Numbered from the stretch's first letter, positions 6,323 to 15,146 are shown. The stretch: 33,093 nt of DNA from JBAPRR01 sp049281195 (GCA_049281195.1 JBAPRR010000139.1:1-33093); one strand, 5' to 3'. Translations and numbers: made by a program. Notes: generated by a model not told the origin, from the letters alone.

Positions 6323-9300
6323 TTGGGTAGCCTCGATGGTCTGATGGAAGCCCTCGCGCCGCCGGTGGTCATCGTTCTGGTGGCCCACGACCCGGGTCCA
6401 TGGTTCGAGGAGGTCCTCAGATCCATGAAGGACCTGGATTATCTCGACATCTCCGTGCTCGTGGTCGACAACGCGAGCGCAGAGGACCCCACCTCGAGGG
6501 TGGCCGGGGTCCTGCCTGAGGCCTTCGTTGTTCGTTTGGGCACCAATGCCGGGTTCGGACCGGCCGCGAACGTCGCAAGCGCGATGGTCGAAGGTGCGGA
6601 CTTCCTCGTGTTCGCCCATGACGACGTCGCCCCGGATCCGGTAGCGCTCCGGTACATGGTCGAAGAGGCCTTCCGTTCGAACGCCGGCGTCGTGGGACCG
6701 AAGTATGTCGAGTGGGATCATCCCGAGCGCATCCTCCATGTCGGCGTAGAGGTCGACAAGACCGGCGCCGTGGTCGACCGAGCTGAGCGTGGGGAAGTTG
6801 ACCAGGGTCAGCACGACGCCGTGCGCGATGTTTTCTGCGCTTCCGGTGGCTTCACGCTCGTCCGGTGTGACCTTTTCTCCGAGCTCGGGGGATTCGACCC
6901 ACACATCTGCTTGATGGGGGAGGACCTCGACTTCTGCTGGCGCGCCCAGGTGGCGGGTGCACGGGTGATCGTGGCTCCCGATGCGAAGGTGCGGCATCTC
7001 GAGCTCCTCGCAGGCGGTTCGCGTAGGCCCGAGTGCGCGGCCCCCACTACGCGGCACTCCGGCGCGAACAACACCGATCCTCGACCGAGTGCCGGTTCCG
7101 GCGCCGACGCCGAATCCGAATCCGAATCCGCAGCCGACGCCGAGTCCGAATCCGCAGCCGACGGTGATGCCGGCACCCTTGCTGGCCCTGCTCCTGTGCT
7201 TGCCGCCGGCTTCGCAACCGATATGGCGGCAGTGGCCGACAGTGCCGCAGAAACAAACAGTCCCGCCGAAACAAACAGTGCCGTTGAAACAAACAGTGCA
7301 GACGAAGCTGACGAAACTAATGAGCCCGGCATCAGGGAGCTTCAAAAACGAGCAGAGATCCACGCCGCGCTCAAGGCCTACGGGCCTGCTCACAGGATCC
7401 GCGTTCTTCCACAAATGCTGGTGCTCGCGTTCGCGGAGCTTGTAGCGCTTCTCCTGGTTGGACGTACGACCCAGGCCGGCGAGCTCGTCGGCGCGTGGCG
7501 TTGGAATTTCGGGCTCAGAAAGGAATTACGGGCAGAACGCAAGGCTCTTAAGGCGCTACGAAGTGTTCCCGATTCCGAGGTACGCCATCTGCAAGTTCGC
7601 GGGAGCGCTCGTGCCAACCGGTTCGTCCGCCAGATATTCAGCCAAGGCCTTAGCGCTATGCGTAGCGATGCGGCTCGAGATGCGAGGCCGGCTACGGCGC
7701 TGGCGGTGGGAGACCTGCAGGCGCGAGACGCCATCGCTGACGAGCGCTTTGCGAATCTGAAGCGGTATTCGTCGCGCATCGCGGCGTGCCTTGTCGTGTT
7801 CTTCTTCCTGGTGTTCGCGTCACGGGAGCTGATAACCGACGGGTTCCCAGTGGTAGGCCAATTCCTACCTCTTCCTTCCGCGGGAGCGCTCGTAGCTCAG
7901 TTCGCCAGTGGGCATCACCAGTTCCTGAGCACCAACGCGTTGCCCTCGACACCGGCCACCTTGCTGCTCGGCATCGCCGGCTACATCCTCTTCGGGTCAA
8001 CGGGATTCCTTCAGACCGTTCTTGTGCTCGCCTGTCTTCCGATGGGAGCTCTTGGGGTTGCAAGGCTCTCCAGACGCTTCGCTCATAACTGGGCTCCGTT
8101 CCTCGCAGCCGTCTGTTATCTGGCGATCCCGCTTCCTTACGACGACATCGCCACCGGCCGCCTCGATGCGCTCTTCACCTATGCCGCAGTCCCGTGGCTG
8201 ATCCTCGGACTGGCTCGCGCATCGGGACTCGAACCCTTTTCAACGCCGCTGCGGAATCGAAGCGCGTTCGGATCGTCTGCCGGCGCGGGATCCCGACGTG
8301 TCCACCACCGGCGGACCAGTCGCTTTGCCGGCAAGCTCCCACGGAACCTGCGTTCCCTTCTGGCTCTCGGTGTCGCCGAGGCACTGCTGGTCGCCTTTGC
8401 CCCATCTTCTGCGCTGATCATCGTTGTCATCGCGCTTGGCTTGATCGTTGCGATCCTCCTGACAGGCGCAAGAGCTTCCGGTTCAGTATCGAAGGCAACT
8501 ACGGGCGCGTTGAACGCGCCAGCAGGGGCGTGGAAAGAAACCTTCAGAGCCATAGGCCGGGTGATCGTCGCAACTATCAGCGCGTTGATCATCGCGATAT
8601 TGCTGTTGTTCCCTTGGTCGGTCTCGGTGCTCGCGGGCAGCTCTCCGCTCGACGTACTGGCTAACGGCAGGACCGGTCCGGGACGCGGATTCGGTTGGGG
8701 ACAGCTGCTGAGGATGTCACCGGGACCGATAGGTGACTCGATACTGGTATTCGGACTTCTCGGAGCCGCAACGCTCGCATTATTGATCGGTCGGCGCTGG
8801 CGGCTGTCCTGGGCGGCACGTATGTGGGCGTGCGCTTTGGTCGCTTGGTTCGTAGCTCTTGCGTGCGAGCGCGGATGGCTCGGGTCGGCCACACTCCTTC
8901 CGCAGGCCGTTCTGCCGATCGCAGCTTGTGGGATCGCCTGCAGCGCGGCGCTCGGGGTTTCGGCTTTCCGGCTGGATCTACCGGAGTCCCGCTTCGGTTG
9001 GAGGCAGGTGGCATCGGTGGTCGCAGGTCTCATCGGTGTGGTGGGAACTCTGCCTGTGTTGGCCGCCAGCTCGACGGGGCGCTTCGATCTGCCGTCGACC
9101 GGTTACAGCCAAGTCCTCTCCTGGATGCAGACGCAGCCCCATCCCGACAGATCGGGTGTCGTGTGGCTGGGGGAGTCGTCGGTGCTTCCGGGGAAGGTCT
9201 GGCCCATTGGATCGGGATTCGGGTATTCGGTCAGCTCGGAGGGGCTGCCGGATCTCACCTCGTTATGGCAGGGTCCGCCGTCTGCCGCCGCCGTAAGAAC

Positions 9301-10264
9301 CGCCTCTGCGATCCGCCTCGCGTCGGACGGGAAAACGGTCGAATTGGGCCACCTTCTTTCGCATGAATCGATCCAGTACATCGTGGTCATCTCTGCTCTT
9401 GCCCCGAACGTTCCCGGCCTTCAAACCACGCAGACCGCATACCTTCCGGCAAACGTTCTGCCCGCGCTCGGAGCCCAGACCGACCTTCGTCAACTGGAGA
9501 CAGAAGGCTCCGGATACGCCGTGTTCACTAACGCTCAGTTCGCTGTCCGTCCCGCGGCCGCAGTCCGTGGTCCCAACCTGAACGGTCTGGCGATCGCGGC
9601 CGAGCTGGTTCTGTGGGTCGTGGTCCTGTTCTTGTTGGTCGCCCTTCGTCGTCGACGGGCGGGACAGGTGCATGTAGCGGGGCAACTCCACATAGTTGCT
9701 TCGCACAGCGAGATGGTCACCATCGAGACTGCTGTTGCTGTCCTCGATGACCTTCAACCGTCGGCTGAATCACCTATTGCGTCGAGCAGTATCGATCCGC
9801 TCGACACCCAAGATGACTCTCAAGACGACGCCCAAGACGAACGCAGTGACGATCCTGTCGACCCCGACGCAACCGACGCAACCGACGGAACCGACGGAAC
9901 CGACGCAGGAGTTGCCCCCACGAGCGCCTCCCGATCCGCTATCGCGAACGGCATCGTCGTTCGCAAAGGACCAAAACCCGAAGCGGGAAACGGTGCCGGG
10001 ATGGGTAACCGCCGGGGAATGGGAAACGGTGGCCCCGACTCGACAGCAGAGACTGAAGAAACAGAAGAAACGAGGGACACGAAAGATACAGACGACTCGA
10101 TAGAAGCGAACGGGTCGTCAGAGAACGGCGCGGCGGAGTCTGCCGATGTGTCCGACGGCGCTGATTCACAAACTTCCGAAGCGTCGGAACCCCGCAAAGG
10201 CAGGATCAGTAGAGCGGCGCATCTCGGTCGTCGCGTGCGGTCGCCAGGGGTCCACAGTGGGTGA
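6323..10264 (+). CDS. Large GT2 glycosyltransferase fused to a polytopic membrane domain
   Basis: A 1,313-residue membrane enzyme. Residues 14-235 are a GT-A family 2 glycosyltransferase: VVDNAS near 48, the metal-binding HDD at 99-101, and EDLDFCW at 200-206 holding the likely catalytic base. Residues 240-335 are a low-complexity acidic insertion full of short repeats. A helical segment follows, then from about residue 487 to 1110 a multi-pass membrane region with at least ten hydrophobic helices. The last 200 residues are an acidic Asp/Thr/Glu-rich tail. I take the TTG at 6323 as start because AGAGG lies 7 nt upstream; an ATG at 6344 is the alternative. Proteins of this build sit next to DUF5719 genes near cofD and manB in other actinobacteria and are thought to act in envelope glycan assembly; the substrate is unknown. 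Confidence 0.85.
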   Translation: MGSLDGLMEALAPPVVIVLVAHDPGPWFEEVLRSMKDLDYLDISVLVVDNASAEDPTSRVAGVLPEAFVVRLGTNAGFGPAANVASAMVEGADFLVFAHDDVAPDPVALRYMVEEAFRSNAGVVGPKYVEWDHPERILHVGVEVDKTGAVVDRAERGEVDQGQHDAVRDVFCASGGFTLVRCDLFSELGGFDPHICLMGEDLDFCWRAQVAGARVIVAPDAKVRHLELLAGGSRRPECAAPTTRHSGANNTDPRPSAGSGADAESESESAADAESESAADGDAGTLAGPAPVLAAGFATDMAAVADSAAETNSPAETNSAVETNSADEADETNEPGIRELQKRAEIHAALKAYGPAHRIRVLPQMLVLAFAELVALLLVGRTTQAGELVGAWRWNFGLRKELRAERKALKALRSVPDSEVRHLQVRGSARANRFVRQIFSQGLSAMRSDAARDARPATALAVGDLQARDAIADERFANLKRYSSRIAACLVVFFFLVFASRELITDGFPVVGQFLPLPSAGALVAQFASGHHQFLSTNALPSTPATLLLGIAGYILFGSTGFLQTVLVLACLPMGALGVARLSRRFAHNWAPFLAAVCYLAIPLPYDDIATGRLDALFTYAAVPWLILGLARASGLEPFSTPLRNRSAFGSSAGAGSRRVHHRRTSRFAGKLPRNLRSLLALGVAEALLVAFAPSSALIIVVIALGLIVAILLTGARASGSVSKATTGALNAPAGAWKETFRAIGRVIVATISALIIAILLLFPWSVSVLAGSSPLDVLANGRTGPGRGFGWGQLLRMSPGPIGDSILVFGLLGAATLALLIGRRWRLSWAARMWACALVAWFVALACERGWLGSATLLPQAVLPIAACGIACSAALGVSAFRLDLPESRFGWRQVASVVAGLIGVVGTLPVLAASSTGRFDLPSTGYSQVLSWMQTQPHPDRSGVVWLGESSVLPGKVWPIGSGFGYSVSSEGLPDLTSLWQGPPSAAAVRTASAIRLASDGKTVELGHLLSHESIQYIVVISALAPNVPGLQTTQTAYLPANVLPALGAQTDLRQLETEGSGYAVFTNAQFAVRPAAAVRGPNLNGLAIAAELVLWVVVLFLLVALRRRRAGQVHVAGQLHIVASHSEMVTIETAVAVLDDLQPSAESPIASSSIDPLDTQDDSQDDAQDERSDDPVDPDATDATDGTDGTDAGVAPTSASRSAIANGIVVRKGPKPEAGNGAGMGNRRGMGNGGPDSTAETEETEETRDTKDTDDSIEANGSSENGAAESADVSDGADSQTSEASEPRKGRISRAAHLGRRVRSPGVHSG
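7247..7300 (+). repeat. Three 18-bp in-frame repeats in the GT2 protein
   Basis: Units at 7247, 7265 and 7283 share GAAACAAACAGT and encode ETNS-containing hexapeptides within the insertion after the GT2 domain. Just upstream, 7109-7160 holds GAATCC/GACGCC repeats encoding a Ser-Glu/Ala-Asp run. Confidence 0.85.
9869..9904 (+). repeat. Four 9-bp in-frame repeats in the C-terminal tail of the GT2 protein
   Basis: Two copies of GCAACCGAC are followed by two copies of GGAACCGAC. They encode ATD and GTD tripeptides in the acidic tail. Confidence 0.85.
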
Positions 10265-10268
10265 CGGG

Positions 10269-11636
10269 ATGAAAAGGCTGCTGTTTTGCACCGTTTTGAT
10301 TGCTGCCATCGCCGGAGGAACCGCCGCGACGCGCCTCACGTCCAACGTAGTGACCACTGCGCCGGTTCTGAGCCAGATTGCAGCTGCCGGAGCGAGTGAA
10401 GTTGCCGATGTCGGAGTGTCCTCCTCCGGTTGGTACTGCGTTTCTGCACAACCGACCGCCTTGATCTTCTCGAGCACTTCAGCCCGCACCGTCGTGGGAA
10501 CGATCACCTCGGTCGGCTCAGGTGCAGCGGGGACCACAGCTGTATCGGTTTCACCCGGAGCGCAGGTCCAGGTTCCGCCACCGGCCAAGGCGACAGGAGC
10601 CCAAGCAGAAACGGTCATCCTCTATGGGGGCTCCGTCTCAGTGGGCGAGCTCTACACCGGTTCGATCGGATGGAGCGTGAACCAGTGCGCTTCATCGACG
10701 TCTCCTACGTGGTACTTCCCGCAGGGTTCAACCATCGCAGGCAATTCGCTCACTCTCGACATCTATGACCCTTCGGCAACCCCCGCGGTGGTAGATGTGG
10801 ACCTGCTTACATCCTCTGGCGAAGCGGAGCCTTCGGCGTATCAGGGAATCGCTGTTGCACCGGGCCAGGTGGTGTCAGAGTCGCTTGACGCACACGCGAC
10901 ACAGGACCCCGAGGTCGGAACAATCGTGCAGACGGTGTCCGGGTCCGTTGTCGCTGAGGAGCTGGGCACGTTCACAGCCGGTGGAGTGCCCGGATTGGCC
11001 AGCCAGCTCGGAGCTCCGAATGGCGAACAAAGCTGGTCTTTCCCCTATTGCGACGCTCCCGTGGGCTCCACATTGACGTTCAACGTCGTCAATCCAGGAA
11101 CGTCCCCCAGCCGGGTTGTTCTCCAGGCTTATGACGGATCCAAGGTCGCACTTCATCCCGAAGTCGCGTCTGTTCCCGGCCACACGACGGCGAGCATCGT
11201 GTTGACCACGGATCCCAACTTCGTTGCCGCGACGCCGTATTCGGTCGTCGTGACCGGTAGTCGCGACATCGTTGTGGGACGGACGCTCGCGACCAGCGCA
11301 GCGGTCGAAAGCATGCCGGGCGTGCCGGACGGTACCAGGAACTGGTTGGTTCCATCTCCGCCGACATCAGAGACAGTTGCCACCATGACGCTCCAGGCCC
11401 TCGGTTCGAAGCCCGTTCTGGTCCGCATCGTGAGGAGCCTCCGAGATGCGCCATTGGCGAAAGGGACCAACGTGGTCACCCTGATCAAGCCGAACGCCCC
11501 CGCTGTGGTCAGCGCTACTGCGCTCGCCCTTTATCAAGGTCCGTGGGTCATCAAGGCGAACGGTCCGGTTGTGGTCGAGCTCGACGCAGTTGCTTCTACA
11601 GGCACAGTCGAGATCCCGGCTTACGTACTTCCCTGA
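10269..11636 (+). CDS. Secreted DUF5719-like protein, partner of the GT2 membrane protein
   Basis: A 455-residue exported protein. The N-terminus, MKRLLFCTVLIAAIAGG, is a short hydrophobic signal or anchor segment. The rest is beta-rich, with repeated Val/Thr/Ser strands, no catalytic motif that I recognise, and a conserved-looking GWYCVSAQPT segment near the start of the mature part. Its position right after the large GT2/membrane gene, and its fold type, match the DUF5719 proteins found there in Streptomyces and relatives; that assignment rests on context as much as sequence. I use the ATG at 10269, 4 nt after the previous stop; a GTG at 10257 overlapping that stop is also possible. It is probably cotranscribed with the GT2 gene and acts outside the membrane with it. 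Confidence 0.75.
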   Translation: MKRLLFCTVLIAAIAGGTAATRLTSNVVTTAPVLSQIAAAGASEVADVGVSSSGWYCVSAQPTALIFSSTSARTVVGTITSVGSGAAGTTAVSVSPGAQVQVPPPAKATGAQAETVILYGGSVSVGELYTGSIGWSVNQCASSTSPTWYFPQGSTIAGNSLTLDIYDPSATPAVVDVDLLTSSGEAEPSAYQGIAVAPGQVVSESLDAHATQDPEVGTIVQTVSGSVVAEELGTFTAGGVPGLASQLGAPNGEQSWSFPYCDAPVGSTLTFNVVNPGTSPSRVVLQAYDGSKVALHPEVASVPGHTTASIVLTTDPNFVAATPYSVVVTGSRDIVVGRTLATSAAVESMPGVPDGTRNWLVPSPPTSETVATMTLQALGSKPVLVRIVRSLRDAPLAKGTNVVTLIKPNAPAVVSATALALYQGPWVIKANGPVVVELDAVASTGTVEIPAYVLP

Positions 11637-11647
11637 TCGACGGCCGC

Positions 11648-11673
11648 CCGGCGCGCTGTAGCGCCGGCCTTTA
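11648..11673. terminator. Bidirectional terminator between the DUF5719-like gene and ftsH
   Basis: CCGGCGC (11648-11654) and GCGCCGG (11661-11667) form a perfect 7-bp GC-only stem with a 6-nt loop, followed by CCTTTA. It lies between two convergent genes only 42 bp apart. Confidence 0.65.
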
Positions 11674-11678
11674 ACAGG

Positions 11679-13931
11679 TCAGCCGTTCTCGAGCCCGGGG
11701 ACCGGAGGCCCCGTCGGACCCACCGGCGGCTTGTTCACAGGTGAAGCCACGACCGGGACGGTTCCCACATCGTTGGACTCCGTCTGTGCCGGCTGGCCAT
11801 CGGCGGCACCGGCATTCGCTCCAGCACCGGCACTCGCTCCAGCACCAGCACTCGCTCCAGCACCAGCACCAGCACCGGCACCGGTCGGATTCGTGCCCAC
11901 TGCCGCTGTAGCCGTCGCATCCGGCGTGGGACTCGAGTCGACAGGGATGTGACCGTTGGTAGCCGATCCGTTCGTGCTGGTCGCGTCGATCGGGTGCACC
12001 GGACGCCCGTATGCCTCGTCGACCAGAGTGCCGACGCTCTTTCCGTCGATGGTCTCCTGCGCGAGCAGAGCATTGGCGACTGCTTCCAGGCCCTTGCGGT
12101 GCCGGGTGAGCATGTCGAGAGCCCGTTCCTCTTGCTCCCTGAGGATCTTCGCCACTTCGGCGTCGATGATCCGGCTGGTGTCCTCGGAGTAGTCACGCGT
12201 GTGCATGAGATCCTCACCGAGGAACACCATGCCCTGCGATCCCCAGGCCATCGGTCCTAGCTCGCCGCTCATTCCCCATTCCCGAACCATCTTGCGCGCA
12301 AGCTCGGTGTTGCCGACCAGGTCGTTGTTGGCGCCGGTCGACAGATCTCCATAGACGATGAGCTCGGCCGCGCGGCCGCCCATCCGCACGCACACAGAGT
12401 CTTCGATCACGTTTCGCGGATAGATGTGACGCTCTTCGAGGGGTAGCTGCTGAGTCGCACCCAGAGCCATGCCGGTCGGAAAGATCGTGACCTTGTGGAC
12501 TGGATCGGCGTGAGGAAGCACGTAGGCGAGAACCGCATGGCCGCCCTCGTGGTATGCGACGCGCTCCTTTTCGGATTCAGACAACAGCAGGCTCTCACGA
12601 CGCTGACCCATCAGCACCCGGTCACGGGCTTCTTCGAAGTCGCGCATCTCGACCTGCTTGGCGCCGCGCCTTACGGCGTAAAGAGCGGCTTCGTTCACCA
12701 GGTTGGAGAGATCCGCACCGCTCATCCCCGGTGTCCCCCGTGCGACGACCCCGAGGTCGACGTCAGCGGCGATTCGCTTGTCCTTGCAGTGGACCTTCAG
12801 GATCGGGAGTCGCTCTTCGAGGTCGGGAAGGGGAACGACGATCTGGCGGTCGAAACGGCCGGGACGCAGAAGAGCAGGGTCCAAGATGTCCGGTCGGTTG
12901 GTCGCGGCCATGATCACGACACCTTCGGCAGGGTCGAAGCCGTCCATCTCGGAGAGCATCTGGTTCAACGTCTGCTCGCGCTCGTCGTGGCCTCCACCGA
13001 GACCTGCTCCGCGCTTGCGTCCGATCGAGTCGATCTCGTCGATGAAGATGATCGCCGGGGCCTGCTTACGCGCCGTCTGGAAAAGGTCACGGACCCGGCT
13101 GGCGCCCACCCCGACGAACATCTCCATAAAGTCGGAGCCGCTCACCGACATGAACGGAACACCGGCTTCGCCGGCCACCGCCCGGGCCAGGAGGGTTTTG
13201 CCGGTTCCCGGAGGACCCACCAAAAGGATGCCCTTCGGTATGCGCGCGCCCATGTCTTTGAATCGCTGGGGCGATTTCAAGAAGTCGACTACTTCGCTTA
13301 TCTCGAGCTTCACCCCGTTGTAACCGGCAACGTCGGAGAAGGTCGTGCGGGGGCGTTCTGTCGAGTAAAGGCGAGCACGCGATCGCCCTATGGACATGAT
13401 TCCCGTCATGCCCTGCTGGGTCCTTCTCAAGAAGAACCACAGGAACACGATGATCGCAGCGATCGGCAGCAGATAAAGGAGGATCTCGCCCCATTCAGAA
13501 GGCGACGAGTTCTCGAAGGTGACCGGGACTCCCTTGGCCAGGAGTTGGCCCGGTTCGTTGTCAAGCGGAGGCTTGGGACCGTCGGTCGTGTAGCTGGTCC
13601 CGTTCGTCAGCTTTCCGCTGACTATTCCGGTCGTGTTGTCGATCTGGGCTGACTGGACCTGCTTGGCGTCGACCTTGGCCAGAAAGCCCGCCCAGCCGAT
13701 CTGGGTCGATGTCTGGCGCGAAAGCAGCGAGGGCACCGACAGAAAGACGATCAAAAGGATGATGACCGCCAGAAGGACCAGTCTCCAGCTGCGATCACCA
13801 GAGGGCGAGTTGGGGGTAGGCCCTTGTCCCGGCCCGGGGCCTTGACCCTGCTGGCCACCCTGTCCACCACGCCCGCCACCGGGCATGCCAGGTCCCCCGA
13901 ACCTGGACGCGCTGCTATTCGGCGGGCTCAT
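11679..13931 (-). CDS. ftsH: FtsH, membrane-bound ATP-dependent zinc metalloprotease
   Basis: A 750-residue AAA+ protease that extracts and degrades misfolded membrane proteins and some regulators. Residues 11-40 are Gly/Gln/Pro-rich. Transmembrane helices lie at about 50-70 and 149-168, flanking a small extracytoplasmic domain. Walker A is GPPGTGKT (239-246), Walker B is IIFIDEID (294-301), and the second region of homology is around NRPDILDPALLRPGRFDR (345-362). The zinc site is HEGGH (461-465) with Asp537 in TGANNDL as the third ligand; most FtsH proteins read HEAGH. After the protease domain comes an unusual tail of about 80 residues rich in Gly-Ala repeats and Pro. Length is otherwise normal. 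GGAGA lies immediately before the ATG, but a TACCAT box 6 nt upstream also allows a leaderless start. Confidence 0.97.
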   Translation of the reverse strand: MSPPNSSASRFGGPGMPGGGRGGQGGQQGQGPGPGQGPTPNSPSGDRSWRLVLLAVIILLIVFLSVPSLLSRQTSTQIGWAGFLAKVDAKQVQSAQIDNTTGIVSGKLTNGTSYTTDGPKPPLDNEPGQLLAKGVPVTFENSSPSEWGEILLYLLPIAAIIVFLWFFLRRTQQGMTGIMSIGRSRARLYSTERPRTTFSDVAGYNGVKLEISEVVDFLKSPQRFKDMGARIPKGILLVGPPGTGKTLLARAVAGEAGVPFMSVSGSDFMEMFVGVGASRVRDLFQTARKQAPAIIFIDEIDSIGRKRGAGLGGGHDEREQTLNQMLSEMDGFDPAEGVVIMAATNRPDILDPALLRPGRFDRQIVVPLPDLEERLPILKVHCKDKRIAADVDLGVVARGTPGMSGADLSNLVNEAALYAVRRGAKQVEMRDFEEARDRVLMGQRRESLLLSESEKERVAYHEGGHAVLAYVLPHADPVHKVTIFPTGMALGATQQLPLEERHIYPRNVIEDSVCVRMGGRAAELIVYGDLSTGANNDLVGNTELARKMVREWGMSGELGPMAWGSQGMVFLGEDLMHTRDYSEDTSRIIDAEVAKILREQEERALDMLTRHRKGLEAVANALLAQETIDGKSVGTLVDEAYGRPVHPIDATSTNGSATNGHIPVDSSPTPDATATAAVGTNPTGAGAGAGAGASAGAGASAGAGANAGAADGQPAQTESNDVGTVPVVASPVNKPPVGPTGPPVPGLENG
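11818..11883 (-). repeat. 18-bp tandem repeats encoding the Gly-Ala tail of FtsH
   Basis: On the plus strand, units starting GCTCCAGCACC occur at 11818, 11836 and 11854, followed by shorter GCACC repeats to 11883. They encode the Gly-Ala-Gly-Ala/Ser tail. All steps are in frame. Confidence 0.85.
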
Positions 13932-13937
13932 TTCTCC

Positions 13938-13976
13938 ATGGTACGCGCCAAGCGCGTTGTTCCAGGCACCAGGTGG
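13938..13976 (-). promoter_or_regulatory. Promoter and shared upstream 11-mer of ftsH
   Basis: On the minus strand a TACCAT -10 (13943-13938) is preceded, after 16 nt, by CTGGAA in the -35 place (13965-13960), and immediately upstream by CCACCTGGTGC (13976-13966). The identical 11-mer sits just upstream of the -35 of the small coiled-coil gene. The -10 to 11-mer distance is 22 bp here and 23 bp there. Confidence 0.45.
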
Positions 13977-13986
13977 GTTCGGGCTA

Positions 13987-14019
13987 CCTGAGACTTCTCA
14001 GGGGCCTAGCTAGCCTAGG
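13987..14019 (+). promoter_or_regulatory. -10 box and palindromes upstream of the CPBP gene
   Basis: TAGCCT (14011-14016) ends 7 nt before the ATG at 14024 and no Shine-Dalgarno is present, so the gene is probably leaderless. The box lies within an inverted repeat CCTAG-N5-CTAGG (14005-14019). A second inverted repeat, CCTGAG-ACTT-CTCAGG (13987-14002), covers the -35 place. Both could be operators. Confidence 0.45.
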
Positions 14020-14023
14020 CGTC

Positions 14024-15040
14024 ATGAGCGCCTCCGGCCCATATGGCGCGATGCAGCCCGGCGCCGGAGAAGGTGCGCCTGACGGCGTGCTTGGAAACGG
14101 CAACCGGTCCTCGGGGTTTCCCCCTGAGAGTTTCCCCTCTACAACCTTTCCCTCTTCACCCTCCCCACCCTCTCCTCCCTATCCGCCCCCCCCGTCCTTT
14201 GCGGGTCGTGTCCCGGTCGTAACAAGCGGGCCAGACGCAGAAGGCGAGCCACAGGACCCACTGTCGAAGCGGCCCCCTTTCGACCGAAAGGGAGGGGGGA
14301 TCTGGTTCTGGCTCGCCGTAGGGGGATTCGCCGGCGGTTACGTGTTCAGCGCGTTGCTACTGATGATCTTCGCCGCAGCTGCAGGCCAGGAGAAGCAGCT
14401 CTCCCAACTCGAGAGCGCATCCGTTCCTCCGTGGTGGGTGACCCTGGGCGGTCTTCTCGGACTGTGGATCGGCTTTATGGCGGCTGTCGTCATCGCGAGC
14501 AGAGTTCGCGGCTCGGGCAACATCGTCAAGGATTTCGGTCTCCGCGTGAAGTTCTGGGACGTCCCTCTCGGGATCGCCATCGGGGTGGGGGGTCAATTCC
14601 TGATCGACCTTGCCTATGTGCCCTTCGAACACATCTACCCGTCACTTCAAAAATCATTGAGCGAACCGGCGAACCGCCTCACCGGTGGGTTTCACGGCGC
14701 AGATCTGTGGGTGATCGGCATTCTCACGGTTGCCGTGGTACCCGTGATCGAAGAGCTCTTCTTCCGGGGGCTGCTTCTGCAGTCGCTCGTGAGGGTCTCG
14801 CGGGGAGCAGGGCGTGTCATCGGACCCGCCATAGGAATAGTCATCACGGGGATCCTTTTCGGTCTTGCACACGCAGAACCAGCGGACCTTGCCGGGCTCG
14901 CGGTCTTCGGAGTGATCCTGAGCGTCCTGGCGTACAAGACCGGAAGGCTCGGGTGCTCCATGTTCGCCCACGCCGGTTTCAACCTGGTGGCGGTGATCGC
15001 GATCGCCGTGCCCGGGCGCATCGGCCTCGGAGGGCTTTGA
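14024..15040 (+). CDS. CPBP-family intramembrane glutamic protease (Abi/Rce1-like)
   Basis: A 338-residue membrane protein. The first 90 residues are Pro/Ser/Gly-rich and cytoplasmic-looking. Hydrophobic helices begin near residue 100. The three family motifs are present: EELFFRG with the catalytic Glu pair (243-244) and Arg248, FGLAH (279-283), and HAGFN with His316 and Asn320. Members of this family cleave in the membrane plane; roles range from CAAX-type processing to bacteriocin self-protection. No prenylation or peptide-pheromone partner lies nearby, so the substrate is unknown. I start at ATG 14024 because of the -10 box just upstream; an upstream in-frame start at 13973 would overlap that promoter. 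It is divergent from ftsH, another membrane protease, with which it shares an intergenic region of 92 bp. Confidence 0.88.
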   Translation: MSASGPYGAMQPGAGEGAPDGVLGNGNRSSGFPPESFPSTTFPSSPSPPSPPYPPPPSFAGRVPVVTSGPDAEGEPQDPLSKRPPFDRKGGGIWFWLAVGGFAGGYVFSALLLMIFAAAAGQEKQLSQLESASVPPWWVTLGGLLGLWIGFMAAVVIASRVRGSGNIVKDFGLRVKFWDVPLGIAIGVGGQFLIDLAYVPFEHIYPSLQKSLSEPANRLTGGFHGADLWVIGILTVAVVPVIEELFFRGLLLQSLVRVSRGAGRVIGPAIGIVITGILFGLAHAEPADLAGLAVFGVILSVLAYKTGRLGCSMFAHAGFNLVAVIAIAVPGRIGLGGL

Positions 15041-15088
15041 GGCAGGATCTCTAAGGTTCCTCCAAGCCTGCGGGCCGCGCCTCTGAGG

Positions 15089-15103
15089 CTGCGCCACGCG
15101 CAG
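15089..15103 (+). terminator. Hairpin after the CPBP gene
   Basis: CTGCGC-CAC-GCGCAG forms a 6-bp stem with a 3-nt loop, followed by AGCTTTCCCC. It is a modest factor-independent terminator candidate. Confidence 0.4.
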
Positions 15104-15146
15104 AGCTTTCCCCTGGCACCTTTCCTGCTTCGCGATCAGGCACGAT

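Noticed and set aside
6185..7414. Minus-strand frame of 409 residues opposite the GT2 gene
   Set aside because: Cys-Phe-Gly and Gly-Phe repeats reflect the antisense of ETNS and Ser-Glu repeats; no family resemblance, and the plus strand is clearly coding.
12495..13652. Plus-strand frame of 385 residues opposite ftsH
   Set aside because: Antisense shadow; all FtsH motifs are on the other strand.
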